Positions 52,502 to 64,000 of a stretch of 64,000 bases of DNA are shown here, in pieces (the first letter of the stretch is position 1; each line of letters begins with the position of its first letter). Under the pieces are notes generated by a model that was not told the DNA's origin, ran no database searches, and was given only the letters and a program-made list of their open reading frames with translations. Origin of the DNA: Rostratula benghalensis (Eukaryota > Chordata > Aves > Charadriiformes > Rostratulidae); assembly GCA_013399305.1 (NCBI GenBank), contig VXAI01000114.1:1566188-1630187 (forward strand), written 5' to 3'. A program made the translations under genes and the position numbers.

Positions 52502-55379
52502 GTTCGTATTACTGACTCAAAACCAGTGTAGAGAGAACATAAATAATATTTAGGATAAAAATGTGATTACAGTTTGGAGGAGTAAGAGTGCCTCCACATG
52601 GGAGCAGAGATGCTTCACTGAATTAAGGCAGCCTATATGATAGTGGAAAACTACACAGCGTCCATTCTCTTCGGACTGTAAAGGGGCTGGAGGCTTTCAC
52701 AGGGTGTTTTGGAATTATGTCTTTTGAAAGGCACATGCTCCACCTACACTCCAAGCTGGTGAGTCACAATGAAGTTTCATTTCATCAGCCACATACCTAA
52801 GGGGCAGCACCTGTACTAATAAACCCTGCCTTTCAGGGCTAACAGAAATGCTCAACTTCTGGACTGGATCTGCACAGGTAGCTCCTGGCCTGATGTATAC
52901 ATGGGCAGCAAAGCATCTTTGCAAATGTAAATTCATAATGGTACACCAACTTCAGGAAAAAATGAAGCAAAAATAATAATAAAAAGCACTTTCACCAATT
53001 TTTTTTTAAAGAATTCTGTTTCTAGACATAACTTTAATTCATCTCTCATATGACAGCTATGGAAAAATATCTTTGTGATATTTGAAAGCATGTAATTTTG
53101 AGCAGCTTAAAAACCTATCGGACACAAAGAGCCCTTTATACCCATATTTATCCAGAATCATTTTGTATCTTTACCTTATTTTCAGTGAAATGCACTTTAC
53201 TGTACATTTTACTGTTTGATATGCTTACCAGGGCCTTGGGATCAGACTTATGCATGAAGCACGTCTTACAAAATTATTCATTAGGTATACAGAACATTGT
53301 CTCAGAAATAAAGTATCACAACAACCTAAAAATACATTTGACTGAAACAAAAATGGTAACATCTTGCCTTATTCCACCAATATCTTTATATTAACTTATG
53401 ATGTGTATGCATAGAGATTGTCTTTATAAAATACACATTCCTCCTCTGCCCAGTATTTGAGGTGGTTCATCTTTAAGCAGTCCTATTAGTTGGATTCAGG
53501 ATAGTTGTGTTACCAAATAACTGCCCTAATGAGCAAAAGAGAAACAAACATCAAAATGGGAGAGCAGGAGCATTTTTCAAACTGTTACTCCTTGCATTTC
53601 CAAACAGTATGCTGGGACAGGAATAGATGCAAGGAGAAACTTCCCAGCCCCCAACTTCTATTTTCTGCAGAAAGTGGGAAAGGGCTGTGAGGGACATCTC
53701 CAGTTCTGTGGGATTCCTGGCACAGTTTGGAGCTGGTGCCGTACTGAAGGTAACGTGTGAGCTTTCTTACATATACTGGGGGAAAAAGCTGGGACACTCT
53801 TACCACGTGCTTTATCCAAGGCAGCTTGTGTTTTCAGGTTACCTCACTTTAACCACAGCACAAGTGTCTGTCCCTGATAGCTGCCAGCAGGACAGCTGGG
53901 ACACTGAAATTACAGTATAATCTCAGATCCGTGTGCCCATGCTCATTGCTCCTAGAATATAACATCCTCAGTTTGCCCCATTTTGACAGATCATATGCAC
54001 AGTTTCTTAGGCAAAGATCTTCTTTCTTCTCACATCATCATTACATTACCTCTGTGGACCTGTAAGAGGGTACCAGAAGTGTAGAACCACATTTGGCTTG
54101 CTAATAGCCAGCAGACAGTTCTCCTACCACAGGAGGACTCCTCAGTGAGCACTTGCACCTAGATTACATCTCTTCTTCATAGTCTGAGTACAGGAAACTA
54201 CTTACAGAGTGCCCCAAGAATATGGTCTATTAAATTATCAAAACCAGAATTAGGTCTAAAAGGGATGAGAAAAAAGGCATTCCCTACACATTGCAAATGA
54301 ATACTATTTTTTACGCAGCTAGAACTGACTATTGACCACCCGTTCCTTACCATACACACTGTAACCCACCTCATCAGCTGGCTGGCCCAGTTGCCACCCG
54401 ACACAAGTAGGGCATGCATCTGAGAAACAGCAAGGAAAATGAGAGAGAATGCCCAAACTCCTATCTTTGTTTATGATGCCTCTTACACCAGCTATCCACT
54501 GAAGCAACTCTTTGATGTTTTCTGCATAGATACAACAATATATGCCAACAGATCACAATCACACTCACATGTGTGCACAACAATATGCAGTACATCACTG
54601 GATCACATCATCCATTTCGGTCTCCATTACCCACCAGAAACAGCACCTCATGCTTTTGGATTTACATCAAGCTTCTGGCACTAGTTTCATATACATCTTT
54701 AAAAATTAAGCAAAAAAGAAACATTTTTTTTCTTCTAAATTTTCTTTAGTTCTACTAAAATATGCCAGTCATTAGTTTCACTTGCTGCTTCATAACAACT
54801 TCACTTTCTCAGCACGTTGTACAAAGTCTGACCCAGTCCTATCTCACAGCCCAGGTACTGACCATCTCCTTTGAAACACTCACCTCCTCCTCAAAAAACA
54901 CTCCTGCTTTCTATTTGTGCACACTGGTAGCAGCACTGGTAAATTGAGTTCAATTATGACTTGGCAAGCTGTACACCGTAAAGTAGCTGCCGCTTCTGTT
55001 GGGATTGGAAAGAAGGGGGTTGTAATTCATAATGAATATAAAGGTTGTTCTGGCAACAATATGGCTTATCTCCATGCTGAGAAAAAGTAAGGAAGATTTT
55101 TAGAAAGAAACACAGGGATATATCCCTCTCATGCTCTCAATCTGTGTTAATTAAAAGTTATTTAGTTTTACTGTCAGTAAATCTTACACACGTTACTGAA
55201 ACCTATAAGACCCAATGCTGATACCACACTGATTTGAATCACTTGTAATAATCTTATTTTATAGACCCAAACACAAGGTATTCTGAAAAGAAAAGAAAAA
55301 ATAAACTAACATTTTTGCTTGCAGCCTTGTAATTTCCCTGAATCATGCTGTGCTGTTGACTTTTAAGCAAAAGTCTTTA

Positions 55380-55440
55380 CTGAAATCCACTGGAAGTTCC
55401 ATTTAAGACCTGGTGGCAAGATATGGACCATTGACTTCAG
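55380..55440. repeat. possible ancient amniote repeat with inverted arms
   Basis: CTGAAATCCACTGG at 55,380-55,393 is roughly the inverse of CCATTGACTTCAG at 55,428-55,440 (pairing with one gap). The second arm carries the same 'gacttcag' core as the elements at 24.1 and 25.3 kb. It may continue to about 55,490. The family assignment is from memory and tentative. Confidence 0.35.
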
Positions 55441-56062
55441 CACAATTACTCCAAGTTGTACTGCAGAAGTCTGAGAATCACGTCCTCAGTCTTTCATAAA
55501 AACTCAGGCATACTTATGACACATTGTACAAATAAGAGACACTGAACCAAGCAAAAACATAAGGAGTCCTATGGAACCTCTTTTCTTTTGGTTTTTGCTT
55601 CTGTGGGTTTAATTCAGACTCGAAGATAGACTCAATGTAAATGAAACAAAAGTTTGTGTGAAAATTGCTGTCATTGTATTACAGGTTATTACATACTTTT
55701 TAAAATTTTTATGTTTTGGAAGAATGTCTGCCTCTATTATTGTCAAAATTCTTTAAGAAACTGTATTAAAATACAAATAAAGTCACCAAAATATAACAGA
55801 AATGGTTAATTTTCCTCTGCTGGGATGTCTCAATGTTTTGGGAATATTTTATGTCTCCAGAGACCCAAAAGGCGAGTAATTTGAAAAGCAGTATGTATGC
55901 AAAAAATCATCATAATGCCCCGTGGGACCAATCTGAGCCCATCAAAATCCACTGGAGTCTGTCTAGTCACTTCAGAGAGCTTCAGTCAGTTCTCAATGTG
56001 CATTTTCCAAATCAAAAAATCATTAGGCCTTCCAAACCCTCCTTGTTAATGCCTGCACTGTA

Positions 56063-56102
56063 ACAGACTCAAGAAACAAAACACAGACTCAAGAACAAAA
56101 TA
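56063..56102. repeat. 20-bp imperfect tandem duplication
   Basis: ACAGACTCAAGAAACAAAAC is followed directly by ACAGACTCAAGAACAAAATA: two adjacent copies sharing their first 13 bases, the rest offset by a one-base shift. Slippage product. Confidence 0.8.
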
Positions 56103-57185
56103 CAACTAAAGGCTGAAGCTATACAGTCCCATGCACTGCCCAATCCTGTTTGCTTTCCACACTGCTGACCATGAAGCTGCCATACACATGCACTGCAGCA
56201 ACTGGAATAAATTGCAGAGATGGCAAAGTGTTGAGTGCTGACAAGTAGAAGATCTGAGAGTAGTTGCTACACCAAAAAGAGATTCTTTCGTGTGAAAGAA
56301 CATCAGAGCCAAGATTAAGCCAACAAACAGAAGTATTTAGTGTATGTTAAGTGAAGTTTGGCAGTGGGAATGCAGACCAGGAATACGTTGGGAATTTTCA
56401 CAGAATATCAAAAAGTATCCATAGTAACAAGTTCAGTGCAACCAGGGCCCCCAGGTGTGGGACTCAATGCCTGAAATCATGGTGGCACAGCTGAGATCCA
56501 CAGAAGTCACCATTGCAGAATTACCATCACTGACATTAAAAATAAAATTATTTAAAAAAAAACAAGAAAAAAAAAAGTAAAAAACCAACCCCCAACCTCT
56601 AAAATAAAAGCTAAAATGCACAGAGAATGTATTTTAGTTCACTGGAGTCTGGACCTCTTAATCTTCAGAGCAAAGCTGCAAAAACCACTTTCATACCACA
56701 CACTGCCAGAAAAGCATGAATAGTTTGTTAGGAAAGCTGTTGTATCATCCCATGCAAATTTACTCTATAGAGGGAAAATTAGTTGTACGCTTTTACCTAA
56801 TTTAAGTTATGGTCGTTCATACAGACATTTCCATAAACATCCCATCTTTTAAAACAGAAAGCAATGAGTGGAAGTGCCACGTGATCTGAAAACTGCCGTA
56901 CTGTTTTGGCTGTTAGTTAACATCATTTTACACTTACGTGCATTTTTGATGCAGACAAATGCTGGAGAAACTATACTGGAATAATAAAAACATATGAATT
57001 GATTAACTGTATTACTGACTTCTGTAAACATTCAGGATACAAAATTTTGTTCACAAGGGTTTCTATAGGTAGGATCCATTGTGAATACCTGTGTAAATAT
57101 TCATGAATTTTACAGCTGGGAGGCACAAGTGGCTTAACCAAGCTATATGTAGGGTGGCCAAACACCTTTCTCAGCTCAGACCAGG

Positions 57186-57240
57186 GAGTCTCACACTGGG
57201 GTACAGGTACCAAGAGGACGTACCCTTCCCTTGGGCACAG
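57186..57240. mobile_element. possible hAT DNA-transposon relic
   Basis: GAGTCTCACACTGGGGTACA, then GGTACC and GACGTACCC, resemble the 'gtttcccaaactggggtacgcgtaccc' termini of several old hAT families in amniotes. The resemblance is from memory, and I see no second terminal repeat or target duplication. Confidence 0.25.
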
Positions 57241-58809
57241 CAGCAAAAGCATCTGAACCCAGCCTAGAAGAGCTGAAAAGATCCTGTAGATACTCTTACT
57301 GTTGGGAGCTGTTGTTTGCACACTGAGGTTACGTGAGCAAACTGGGCTCAAGAACCTCAGTCCTGGGTATTGTGTAGAGCAACCAACCACCCTTGCCCAG
57401 GAAGCACAAGCAGAGATGCTGCTTTACATCAAAATGAATGTATGTTGTTTGAAGATTGCACCCAGGTGTCTTAATCTCAACATAAAATATTAGGGAAGCT
57501 TTTAACTGCATACCTGTAGTGTACACTTTTAAAGAGCAGCAGAACATTTCTCATCTGAAATGAATAAATGAGTCAGTTTAGACCGCAGTCAAACTATTTA
57601 TGTTTCATCAGCTAGCTCTAGGTAAGTTCCCTGTTCTTTATTTAATTGTTTCTAATTTATATCTGTTTAAGAATTAGACATTTTCCCAGCCTTATTTTTG
57701 CCCACCCACCTAATCAAGAAAACTGTCAATACTTTGAGAGGCTGGAAAACCTTTTTATACAATAAGAAACTTCCAAAACACTTGGAATTCCTGTAAAGTA
57801 TTTAATCCTGTAACATGGACGGAAGAAGATGGCTTTGACCCATTATACAGAAGTCTGACAATCTTCCTAACAAATATCTCCAAGCTAGAGCAGCTAACAC
57901 ATATTTATGTGTAAGATGGCTCAGAATAATTGATTAGGTTTGCTAAGGTTCCAGTTAAGAAACTGCAACTATAATCTCTTTTTTCCCCCTTCCCTTACTG
58001 TTTTCTTGCATAACAATTTTTTCCTTATCATTTCTTATTTTCATGCAGAGCATGTTTGCTTATTCGCTATGGTCAGCAGACACTTTATTTTAATTACTTC
58101 AAAGGTAAATGTATTTGAAGGCATTTGGCTTTCATTTTAGGTATAAAAAGCAATTAATATAATGGTTATAGAACAGCACAAGAAAAAAGTCAAAAATATG
58201 AGCTGCCAACACCCAAGACCCAGATACATTAATAAATATACTGTTTACTTTGCTTTGGCTAGACCTTTTTTTAACGAACACAGCAGAGGCAACAAGTTAA
58301 CTTACTTGCTACCTAAATCTTACCAAAGGTTACTGGGCAGTTCTTTATCAACTGCAAACCTACAACTTCATTACTATAATTATATTGTAATCACCCAATT
58401 AACTCCCGAGGTAAATGCATGTTGCTCTTGCACTTCCTGCTCCAATACATGTTTAGCTTTAAATTTTTGTTGTTCCTATGTATGTGATACTGCTGCACTT
58501 ACAAGACCCTTTAGAGCTCAGAATCCCACTGTTACCGACACTGGCAATCAAATAACATGAAGCTGTGCCTGCTTTCTTATGAAGTGGGGTATTTGCTATG
58601 TAAAAGAGACATTTATTGTAAAATAAAAACAAAAGGAGAAAGATGGAGAACCTGTGTGCTGTAGAAATTCCCTGCCCATTCTGGGATGGACCAGAGGAAC
58701 CAGATCACAAGCTAACATCAATCACTGTAATTTCAATTAAACCCATGAAGTATCACCAACCCACAAGAAAACTGCCTCTCTTTCCATGACTTATGATGTG
58801 CACGGGGAG

Positions 58810-58838
58810 AAAAAAAAAAAAAGAAAAAAGAAAAAAAA
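58810..58838. repeat. A-rich tract
   Basis: A run of A over 29 bases interrupted by two single G. Simple repeat. Confidence 0.9.
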
Positions 58839-60865
58839 GTCGAACCTCAATATGGAAAGTAACGAAAGGGAGATACTGATAGAGTCTATGCATACAGGTA
58901 CAGATGCCATTCAGTTTTGATGGACATAAACCTCAATACTAGTCAAAAAAACCCCACTACAGATGCTTTACATAAAATTGAATCAATAAATAAGTAAACT
59001 GAGGCACTAAACAGCTGAATCACTTCTGAGTGCCTCCACCTCCAAAGAGACACCAGCACTGAGCCTCCTGCCTGACAGGTTGTAGCCCACGCTCTGTCGC
59101 AGGCTGGGGGGCAGCAGAGGCAGGACCCATAGCTGCACGGCTGGGCCCCCCTACAACCCTACACACCATAAGCAAAGCAAACACCCCAAGGGCAGCTCCA
59201 GCACAGCTGGAAAGAGAAATTTTGCTTTTCAGCCTTCTAAAGGAAACAGATCATCCTTTTTTATTATGGAAATGTGAATAAATGGGATAGAAATTCCTTT
59301 CCAGACCCGGGTAAAAGATAAACACTTTTGAGAAATGTAAGAAAGATGAAACAGGGTCTTTCCTGATGATTTGCAGCCAATAGTTCTGTCCTGAATTCCA
59401 GCACGGACAAGTCAATTCCTTCCCTCAAAACCACTTCTGGGAATACATTTATTGCCCTCATCCTCTTACAGATTCCCCAGTCTCTTCAAGGGTATGTAAA
59501 AAGAATTGCCTGGCAAATAGAATTTAATTGCATTAAATAGCAAATTAATCTTTTCCCCCTAGATATCCTACAATGTCTTGCCACACCAGAAAACATCTGA
59601 AAATACAGCCACACACCGACTGGAGTCTCATTGTAAAAAGTTATTCCAGGATATTGGCTTCTGTCCAAAAGGTAAGACTAACGGAGGTAATTTAAATATG
59701 CTTGAACACAGGAACGAGCTTAAGCTCTGTTGTTCTCTTTGTCAAAACCCATTCTTTCAGAAAATAGTTTTCTTTACCCATTGGACAACAAAATGCATTG
59801 TCAAGAAATTTTATAGCAATAATTATAAAAGATGTCCATTTGAACCCATTGAGGTCTTACTGATTTTATAACACCCAGCAGACCTCCCTGCAGGAGAACG
59901 CTATATTTATGTTAGCAATATATGCGAGAATTGAGATCGTAAAATTAAATGACCACATAGAACTGTCATTTATATGATGAGCTCCTACATGTGTGAAGGC
60001 TGGTTTATCTTGCAAGATAGGGTAGTACTAAACGGTCCACTCTCAGTGAATGGTTTTAATCACGCATTTCTTCACTGTTTCTGCAATATTACACTTGAAG
60101 GACTGGTAAGCAGTTTGCTATGAAATGTTAAATGGCTACTGGCAGTACAAGCCCGATGGAAGTGCTCACTAAAATAGAAGTACAGTACATATTGTATGCA
60201 ATTGTTTTATGAGAGACATTATGGTTACTAGAATAACATTTCACCATTACCAACTGCTGAGAGAAAAGTCATTAAGATATTTGGCAAGCCAGTGTAATTT
60301 TTCAGCAGAACTACAGTACAAGACCTCAGAATAGCTTCTGTATAAAAAGGCGAGCTGTCTCAAGAAAACAACTTAAGTCTTTGGTGTCATTTTATTCATA
60401 GGGGTTTATTTTCAGTTTCCAATGAGAAAGTTATTGCTGCTGGAGAGTGAACAATTGAGCCTTAACCCTTATTATAATGGTGCAATTTCAGAACCACTAT
60501 AGTAATTCTTGCAGCAGTATTTCCATTAAAAATCTCTTTTCTAAAGAGCTTTTATGGTGTGTAGTTTCATTCAGACACTTTTATGAGAGATTTCTTTAAA
60601 CTAGTATTTTAAAACTAGAGAGAGAGATTAACCACGTGTTTAAGCACTGCTAAATGCTGAGATGGAAATAAACAGAGCTCAAGTCACTGTTGTCACCTCA
60701 GCCTCTTCCCACGTTTTTGCAAATACTGCAGCAACAGCGACGCAAATTATACCCTCCATAAAAATAGCAGGGTCCACGCTGGACAGAGTCCCCCTCACTG
60801 CCATCAGTGGAGCCAGCAACTGCCAGATTTTCCTGTTGCCATTAACACATTAAAGACCGACTCAC

Positions 60866-60960
60866 AAAGGCACAGATGTCATTCCATCCTGATCGTTTCC
60901 AGTAAATCTGCTTTTCCTCTTCCAAGAGCTGCACTTTAATGATGTGACGAGGCATTGCAG
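60866..60960 (-). other. candidate coding exon (unidentified protein)
   Basis: The most protein-like segment I found. On the minus strand, after TTTTCACCTTGAAG, a 95-nt segment stays open and ends at GCCTTT/GTGAGT. It contains an ATG at 60,955 and reads MPRHIIKVQLLEEEKQIYWK, then RSGWNDICAF: balanced composition with a charged centre and two Trp. Past the donor the frame continues only seven codons to TAA. The phase would be 1 in and 0 out, or the ATG could be a start codon within a first coding exon. The acceptor pyrimidine tract is fair. The core IYWKRS also occurs as IYYWKRS in the candidate at 4,265-4,449. No family recognised. Confidence 0.25.
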
Positions 60961-61823
60961 CTTCAAGGTGAAAACATTTTCAACAGAAACAGCCACTATG
61001 CATCACCTCACTAAATCCTTTTCTCTGTAACAAGAACAGTAATGACCTATTACAGTATTATCACAAGGTAACAAAACATAAGTAATGAGGCCCAGTGCAA
61101 CCAAGCACTTCTAGTTGTCAATGTTTCCAATAGAAACAATGACTTCTGGTTAACACGAGCTGACAGGAGATCTCATGAAACCCCTGTAAACGACACAGGC
61201 CAGCATTAAACAAGCTGCTGTTTTATTCTGTTTCTTCTGCAAGCCTGACCATGACAATCTCAAAACGGTGAGGGGGTTCAATAGGATTTCCTATTTACTT
61301 GATATGGAAGGTGGCAATTCTGCTATCTGATTTTATTTTAATCTGATATTGTATACTACTCACACACACATTTAATGACAGAAATTAAAATATACCAACT
61401 AGACTCAAGCTCAAGGAACCATTTACCACATGATCCATTTGCCAACAGAAGAATAAATGAGCAGAATCACCATCAAGTTTAATGCAGTAACTTGACATCA
61501 TGTGAGAAAGGAACTAGTTCATTAACGTTTCTAAGTTTGTCAGGTAATGATAGAAGGGCAAAAATTTTAGAAGTATAGACTTAGACTTTTAGAGCCCCAA
61601 GAGAATATAAAAGAAATTTTAAGACTGGAATGATAAAAATATTTTCCAGAATTCAAGAGCTGAAGTCCACAACTCTAATGTTATTATCATAGGGCTTTTT
61701 TTTTTTAATGAAGCATTAAAAAAATCAGATTTCTTTTTCTTACACAGATAATGGCCAAAACGTCAGAGAAAAAACAGGAAATTACTCCTCTTTCATCAGA
61801 AAACTAGTTTTTCAAATCAGCTG

Positions 61824-61862
61824 ATATACATATACATCTCTATATATACATATATATACATA
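61824..61862. repeat. TATA/CATA microsatellite-like tract
   Basis: Mixed TA and CATA repeats over about 39 bases (ATATACATATACATCTCTAT and onward). Imperfect simple repeat. Confidence 0.85.
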
Positions 61863-62521
61863 GAGACACCACCTTTTGGATTTAATTCTCATACTTATTT
61901 CAATTCCACGAAATTAATAACTGCATTTGTTAAAGATGTATTTTTACTTTCCTGTCTCCTAACATAATGAGTTTGCTTGTGCTAAAACCAGACAGCTAGA
62001 CCAGATATGGAATATATATATCCATGCACTGGAAAAGAAGTGTTTTCCCTTTGTCTTAACAACGAAGAAATTTTGCTTTTATTTTAAAAACCAGTTATCA
62101 ACATCTTTTCCTTGGGAAAAAAAAATCAGTCCAGGAATAATTGTAAACATGCACACAGATAAACACAAACAAATGTATTGCCTTTAAAGCTCATCTGTTG
62201 TGCCAGAAGGGAGTGCTCTTCATAATTTTTAATTCAGAATGCTTATTTTACAATATATGAGAATTCAGAGAAAGTTCTTCACAGGCCCTATTCCCATTAG
62301 AGTTCTCTCTGAAAAGTTAACATTAACAGCTTTCCTTTTTATTTTATTTGACTTTCCACTGCTTCTTTTTAGAGTCTCACAAGAAAGGAAAAAAATCCCT
62401 AAACTTACTAACATTTAAAAAGATGTTGCTAAAATTTCCCTCATTAAACTGAAAACATCAGTGCTAGTAAACGCTTCACCAAGATTTCTAAATATTTACC
62501 ATCATTTCAATACCACTTGGC

Positions 62522-62537
62522 AAAAAAAAAAAAAAAA
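62522..62537. repeat. poly-A tract (16 A)
   Basis: Sixteen uninterrupted A located about 65 bp before the CR1 copy; unrelated to that element's 3' end. Confidence 0.9.
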
Positions 62538-62599
62538 GAAATTATGCCTAAAACATAATGCATAGAATTATATATGCTTATATAATTATAAGAATGCTT

Positions 62600-62926
62600 A
62601 TGAAGTGTCTGAAGGGTGGGCTGAAGGAGGATGGAACTGGGGTCTTTTCAGTGGTTCCCAGTGACCCGATGAGGGACAACGAGCACAAGCTGGAACACGG
62701 GAAGTTTCATTCAAATATGAGGAAAAACTTATTTGTGATGAGGGTGACAGATCCCTGGAAGAGGCTGCCCAGGGAGGGTGTGGAGTCCCTTTCTCTGGAA
62801 ACCTTCAAGACCCGTCTGGATGCAGTCCTGAGTGATGTGCTCTGGGCAATCCTGCTTTAGTGGGGAAGTTGCACCGGATGATCTCCAGAGGTTCCTTCCA
62901 ACTCTGACTATTCCATAATTCCATGA
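62600..62926 (+). mobile_element. CR1 LINE, 5'-truncated, plus orientation
   Basis: Retroposon copy with the end of ORF2 still readable in one frame: HKLEHGKFHSNMRKNLFVMR, then DPWKRLPREGVESLSLETF and KTRLDAVLSDVLWAILL to a TAG at the usual ORF2 stop. The 3' UTR follows (GATGATCTCCAGAGGTTCC) and the element ends in a degraded terminal repeat, ATTCCATAATTCCATGA. About 325 bp remain; endonuclease and polymerase domains are absent. It is a different CR1 subfamily from the copy at 34.6 kb, judged by the distinct 3' UTR. Confidence 0.95.
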
Positions 62927-64000
62927 ATAAAACTTAATATGTGTAGTTCCATTTGCTGTTCTACTGCTGTTATGTAGAACTACACACCTTTTCTATTTTC
63001 TTATGCAACCTCCAATGCAAGTGTCCCACAGTTATGAAAGCCTTTTTGGTTTTGAAACAAAAAAATTTTCAAGTGAAACATGGGGGAAGATAGTTTGGCT
63101 CTTAGGCTACAAGACACTGTTTTCAGGGCTGCAAAATCTTAAATGTACTCTTCAAACTGCTGGCTCTTTTTTACAACAGTTTTTAGTATCTTTATGCTGA
63201 ATAGCAATAGTTCCAACAGAATTTAAGAAAATATACACTTCAGCCCAAAAGTGGAGCTGGGATAATGTGATGAGTAAACAGGATTACTTGTTTAAGCAAA
63301 GTTTGCTAGGCATGCAAACCCTAAGGAAAACTTAATTAAAGTCAATAAAGAGGAAGGGAAAACACAGAAAAATTAAGTAATAAAATTTGTGCAAAGCAAA
63401 ATATGAACTGATCAGTTATCAGCGCCTGTGGGATACTTTTGCAAATGTAAGCCTTCAGCCTACAGCATGCTGGGATCGACTGAGTTTTGTGTGTTTATCC
63501 TGTACAGACCTTACTGAAATCAACAAAGTTATGCTGGATTTATCGTGCTAGAACTTACACAGCATTTTACCCATTTGAACTAAACAATGATTTCTGTCAT
63601 GCCCTTCTGAAGACTTCAAAGAAAAAATGAATCCTCCCCAAACTCATTTCACTATTCAACTGATCTTTTCATGCAGAATTTAGAAATTATGAAGATATGG
63701 GACATGATTCTTTTCTTTGCTGTAGAAATTTAATGCTGATAAAACTGCAGTCCACTGATAGAGAGTGAATATTTATTAATACATAATGGGGAGTTACTAG
63801 GTTCTTAACTTCTCAACTGATTATTTTCTTGTTATATTTCTTCTTTGTATGCTTTGGAGTATTACTCATTTCACATTCAAAAGATTTCAGATATTATCAG
63901 GCATTTATCAACTACCTAGCAAAGCCTGAAAGTACTTTTTTAATATGAACTTACTAAATTCTGAGAAGTTTTCTATAAAAATGGGAACTAGATGCATTTT
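62927..64000. other. gene-free unique DNA
   Basis: AT-rich sequence to the window edge. No repeat, gene or RNA recognised. Confidence 0.6.

Larger units (their letters stand above)
43242..55379. other. gene-free unique DNA
   Basis: About 12 kb of AT-rich sequence in which I can assign nothing beyond small simple repeats. A GC-richer patch at 49,380-50,070 contains overlapping plus-strand frames of 90-107 codons rich in Pro, Ser and Leu; they overlap each other in different frames, which argues against coding. The 101-codon (48,519-48,824, minus) and 97-codon (53,627-53,920, plus) frames show no domain. Confidence 0.6.
55441..60865. other. gene-free unique DNA
   Basis: No recognisable gene. 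A 132-codon open frame at 58,162-58,560 (plus) has a lysine-rich start, several Cys residues and no domain; one frame of this length is not surprising for the window size. A 139-codon frame at 56,971-57,390 (minus) overlaps the possible hAT relic. A GC-richer block lies at 59,020-59,215. From 60,000 the texture changes to complex sequence resembling conserved non-coding DNA, including a GC-richer stretch at 60,660-60,850. Confidence 0.55.

Noticed and set aside
57514..57554. 41-nt minus-strand microexon candidate (acceptor CATTTATTCATTTCAG, donor CTACAG/GTATGC, one open frame).
   Set aside because: Thirteen codons are too few to judge. Good splice-like pairs at this spacing are expected by chance in a window of this size.
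58162..58560. 132-codon open frame with a Cys-rich middle.
   Set aside because: No recognised domain or splice context; about one frame of this size is expected by chance in the window.
1..64000. CRISPR arrays, tRNA/rRNA genes, bacterial operons, complete endogenous retroviruses.
   Set aside because: None seen: no regular spaced repeats, no cloverleaf-like genes, no paired LTRs with gag/pol/env-like frames.

Overview
The window is vertebrate, almost certainly avian (or another archosaur), nuclear DNA. It is AT-rich and CpG-poor, has no bacterial-style gene packing, and carries several truncated CR1 LINE copies with the standard bird CR1 3' ends (imperfect ATTCTATGATTCTATG-like octamer tails). 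There are no tRNA, rRNA or CRISPR features, no CpG island that I can see, and no long open reading frame that I can assign to a known protein. I read it as an intergenic gene desert or the inside of very large introns.

Layout. 1-13.4 kb: unique AT-rich DNA with poly-A/T tracts, a short AC microsatellite and one exon-like segment (4,265-4,449, minus). 13.4-13.9 kb: CR1 copy in minus orientation, followed by a second exon-like segment (14,130-14,193, minus). 15.0-15.15 kb: long polypurine tract with a canonical G-quadruplex motif. 16.8-16.9 kb: a segment built on repeated TTAAT(C/T)GGG motifs, flanked by good splice signals. 17.6-18.6 kb: a relatively GC-rich patch with overlapping open frames on both strands. 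24.1-25.3 kb: remnants that resemble an old amniote repeat with palindromic arms. 28-31 kb: complex unique sequence of the kind often found to be conserved non-coding DNA. 32.5, 34.6 and 38.0 kb: three further CR1 pieces, with a perfect 28-bp direct repeat linking 32.6 and 35.5 kb. 43,195-43,241: assembly gap of 47 N. 43.2-60 kb: unique AT-rich DNA with short microsatellites and a possible hAT-like relic at 57.2 kb. 60.0-61.0 kb: complex sequence containing the most protein-like exon candidate (60,866-60,960, minus). 62.6-62.9 kb: CR1 copy in plus orientation.

Genes. I cannot name any gene here. Seven segments have splice-like borders and one usable open frame; six lie on the minus strand and could in principle be exons of one large gene, but their phases do not all chain and such combinations occur by chance in 64 kb. 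They are given as low-confidence candidates to be tested against RNA or protein data. I found no convincing novel system; the clearest unexplained sequence observations are the perfect 28-bp duplication, the spliced-looking TTAAT(C/T)GGG segment and the G-quadruplex tracts.
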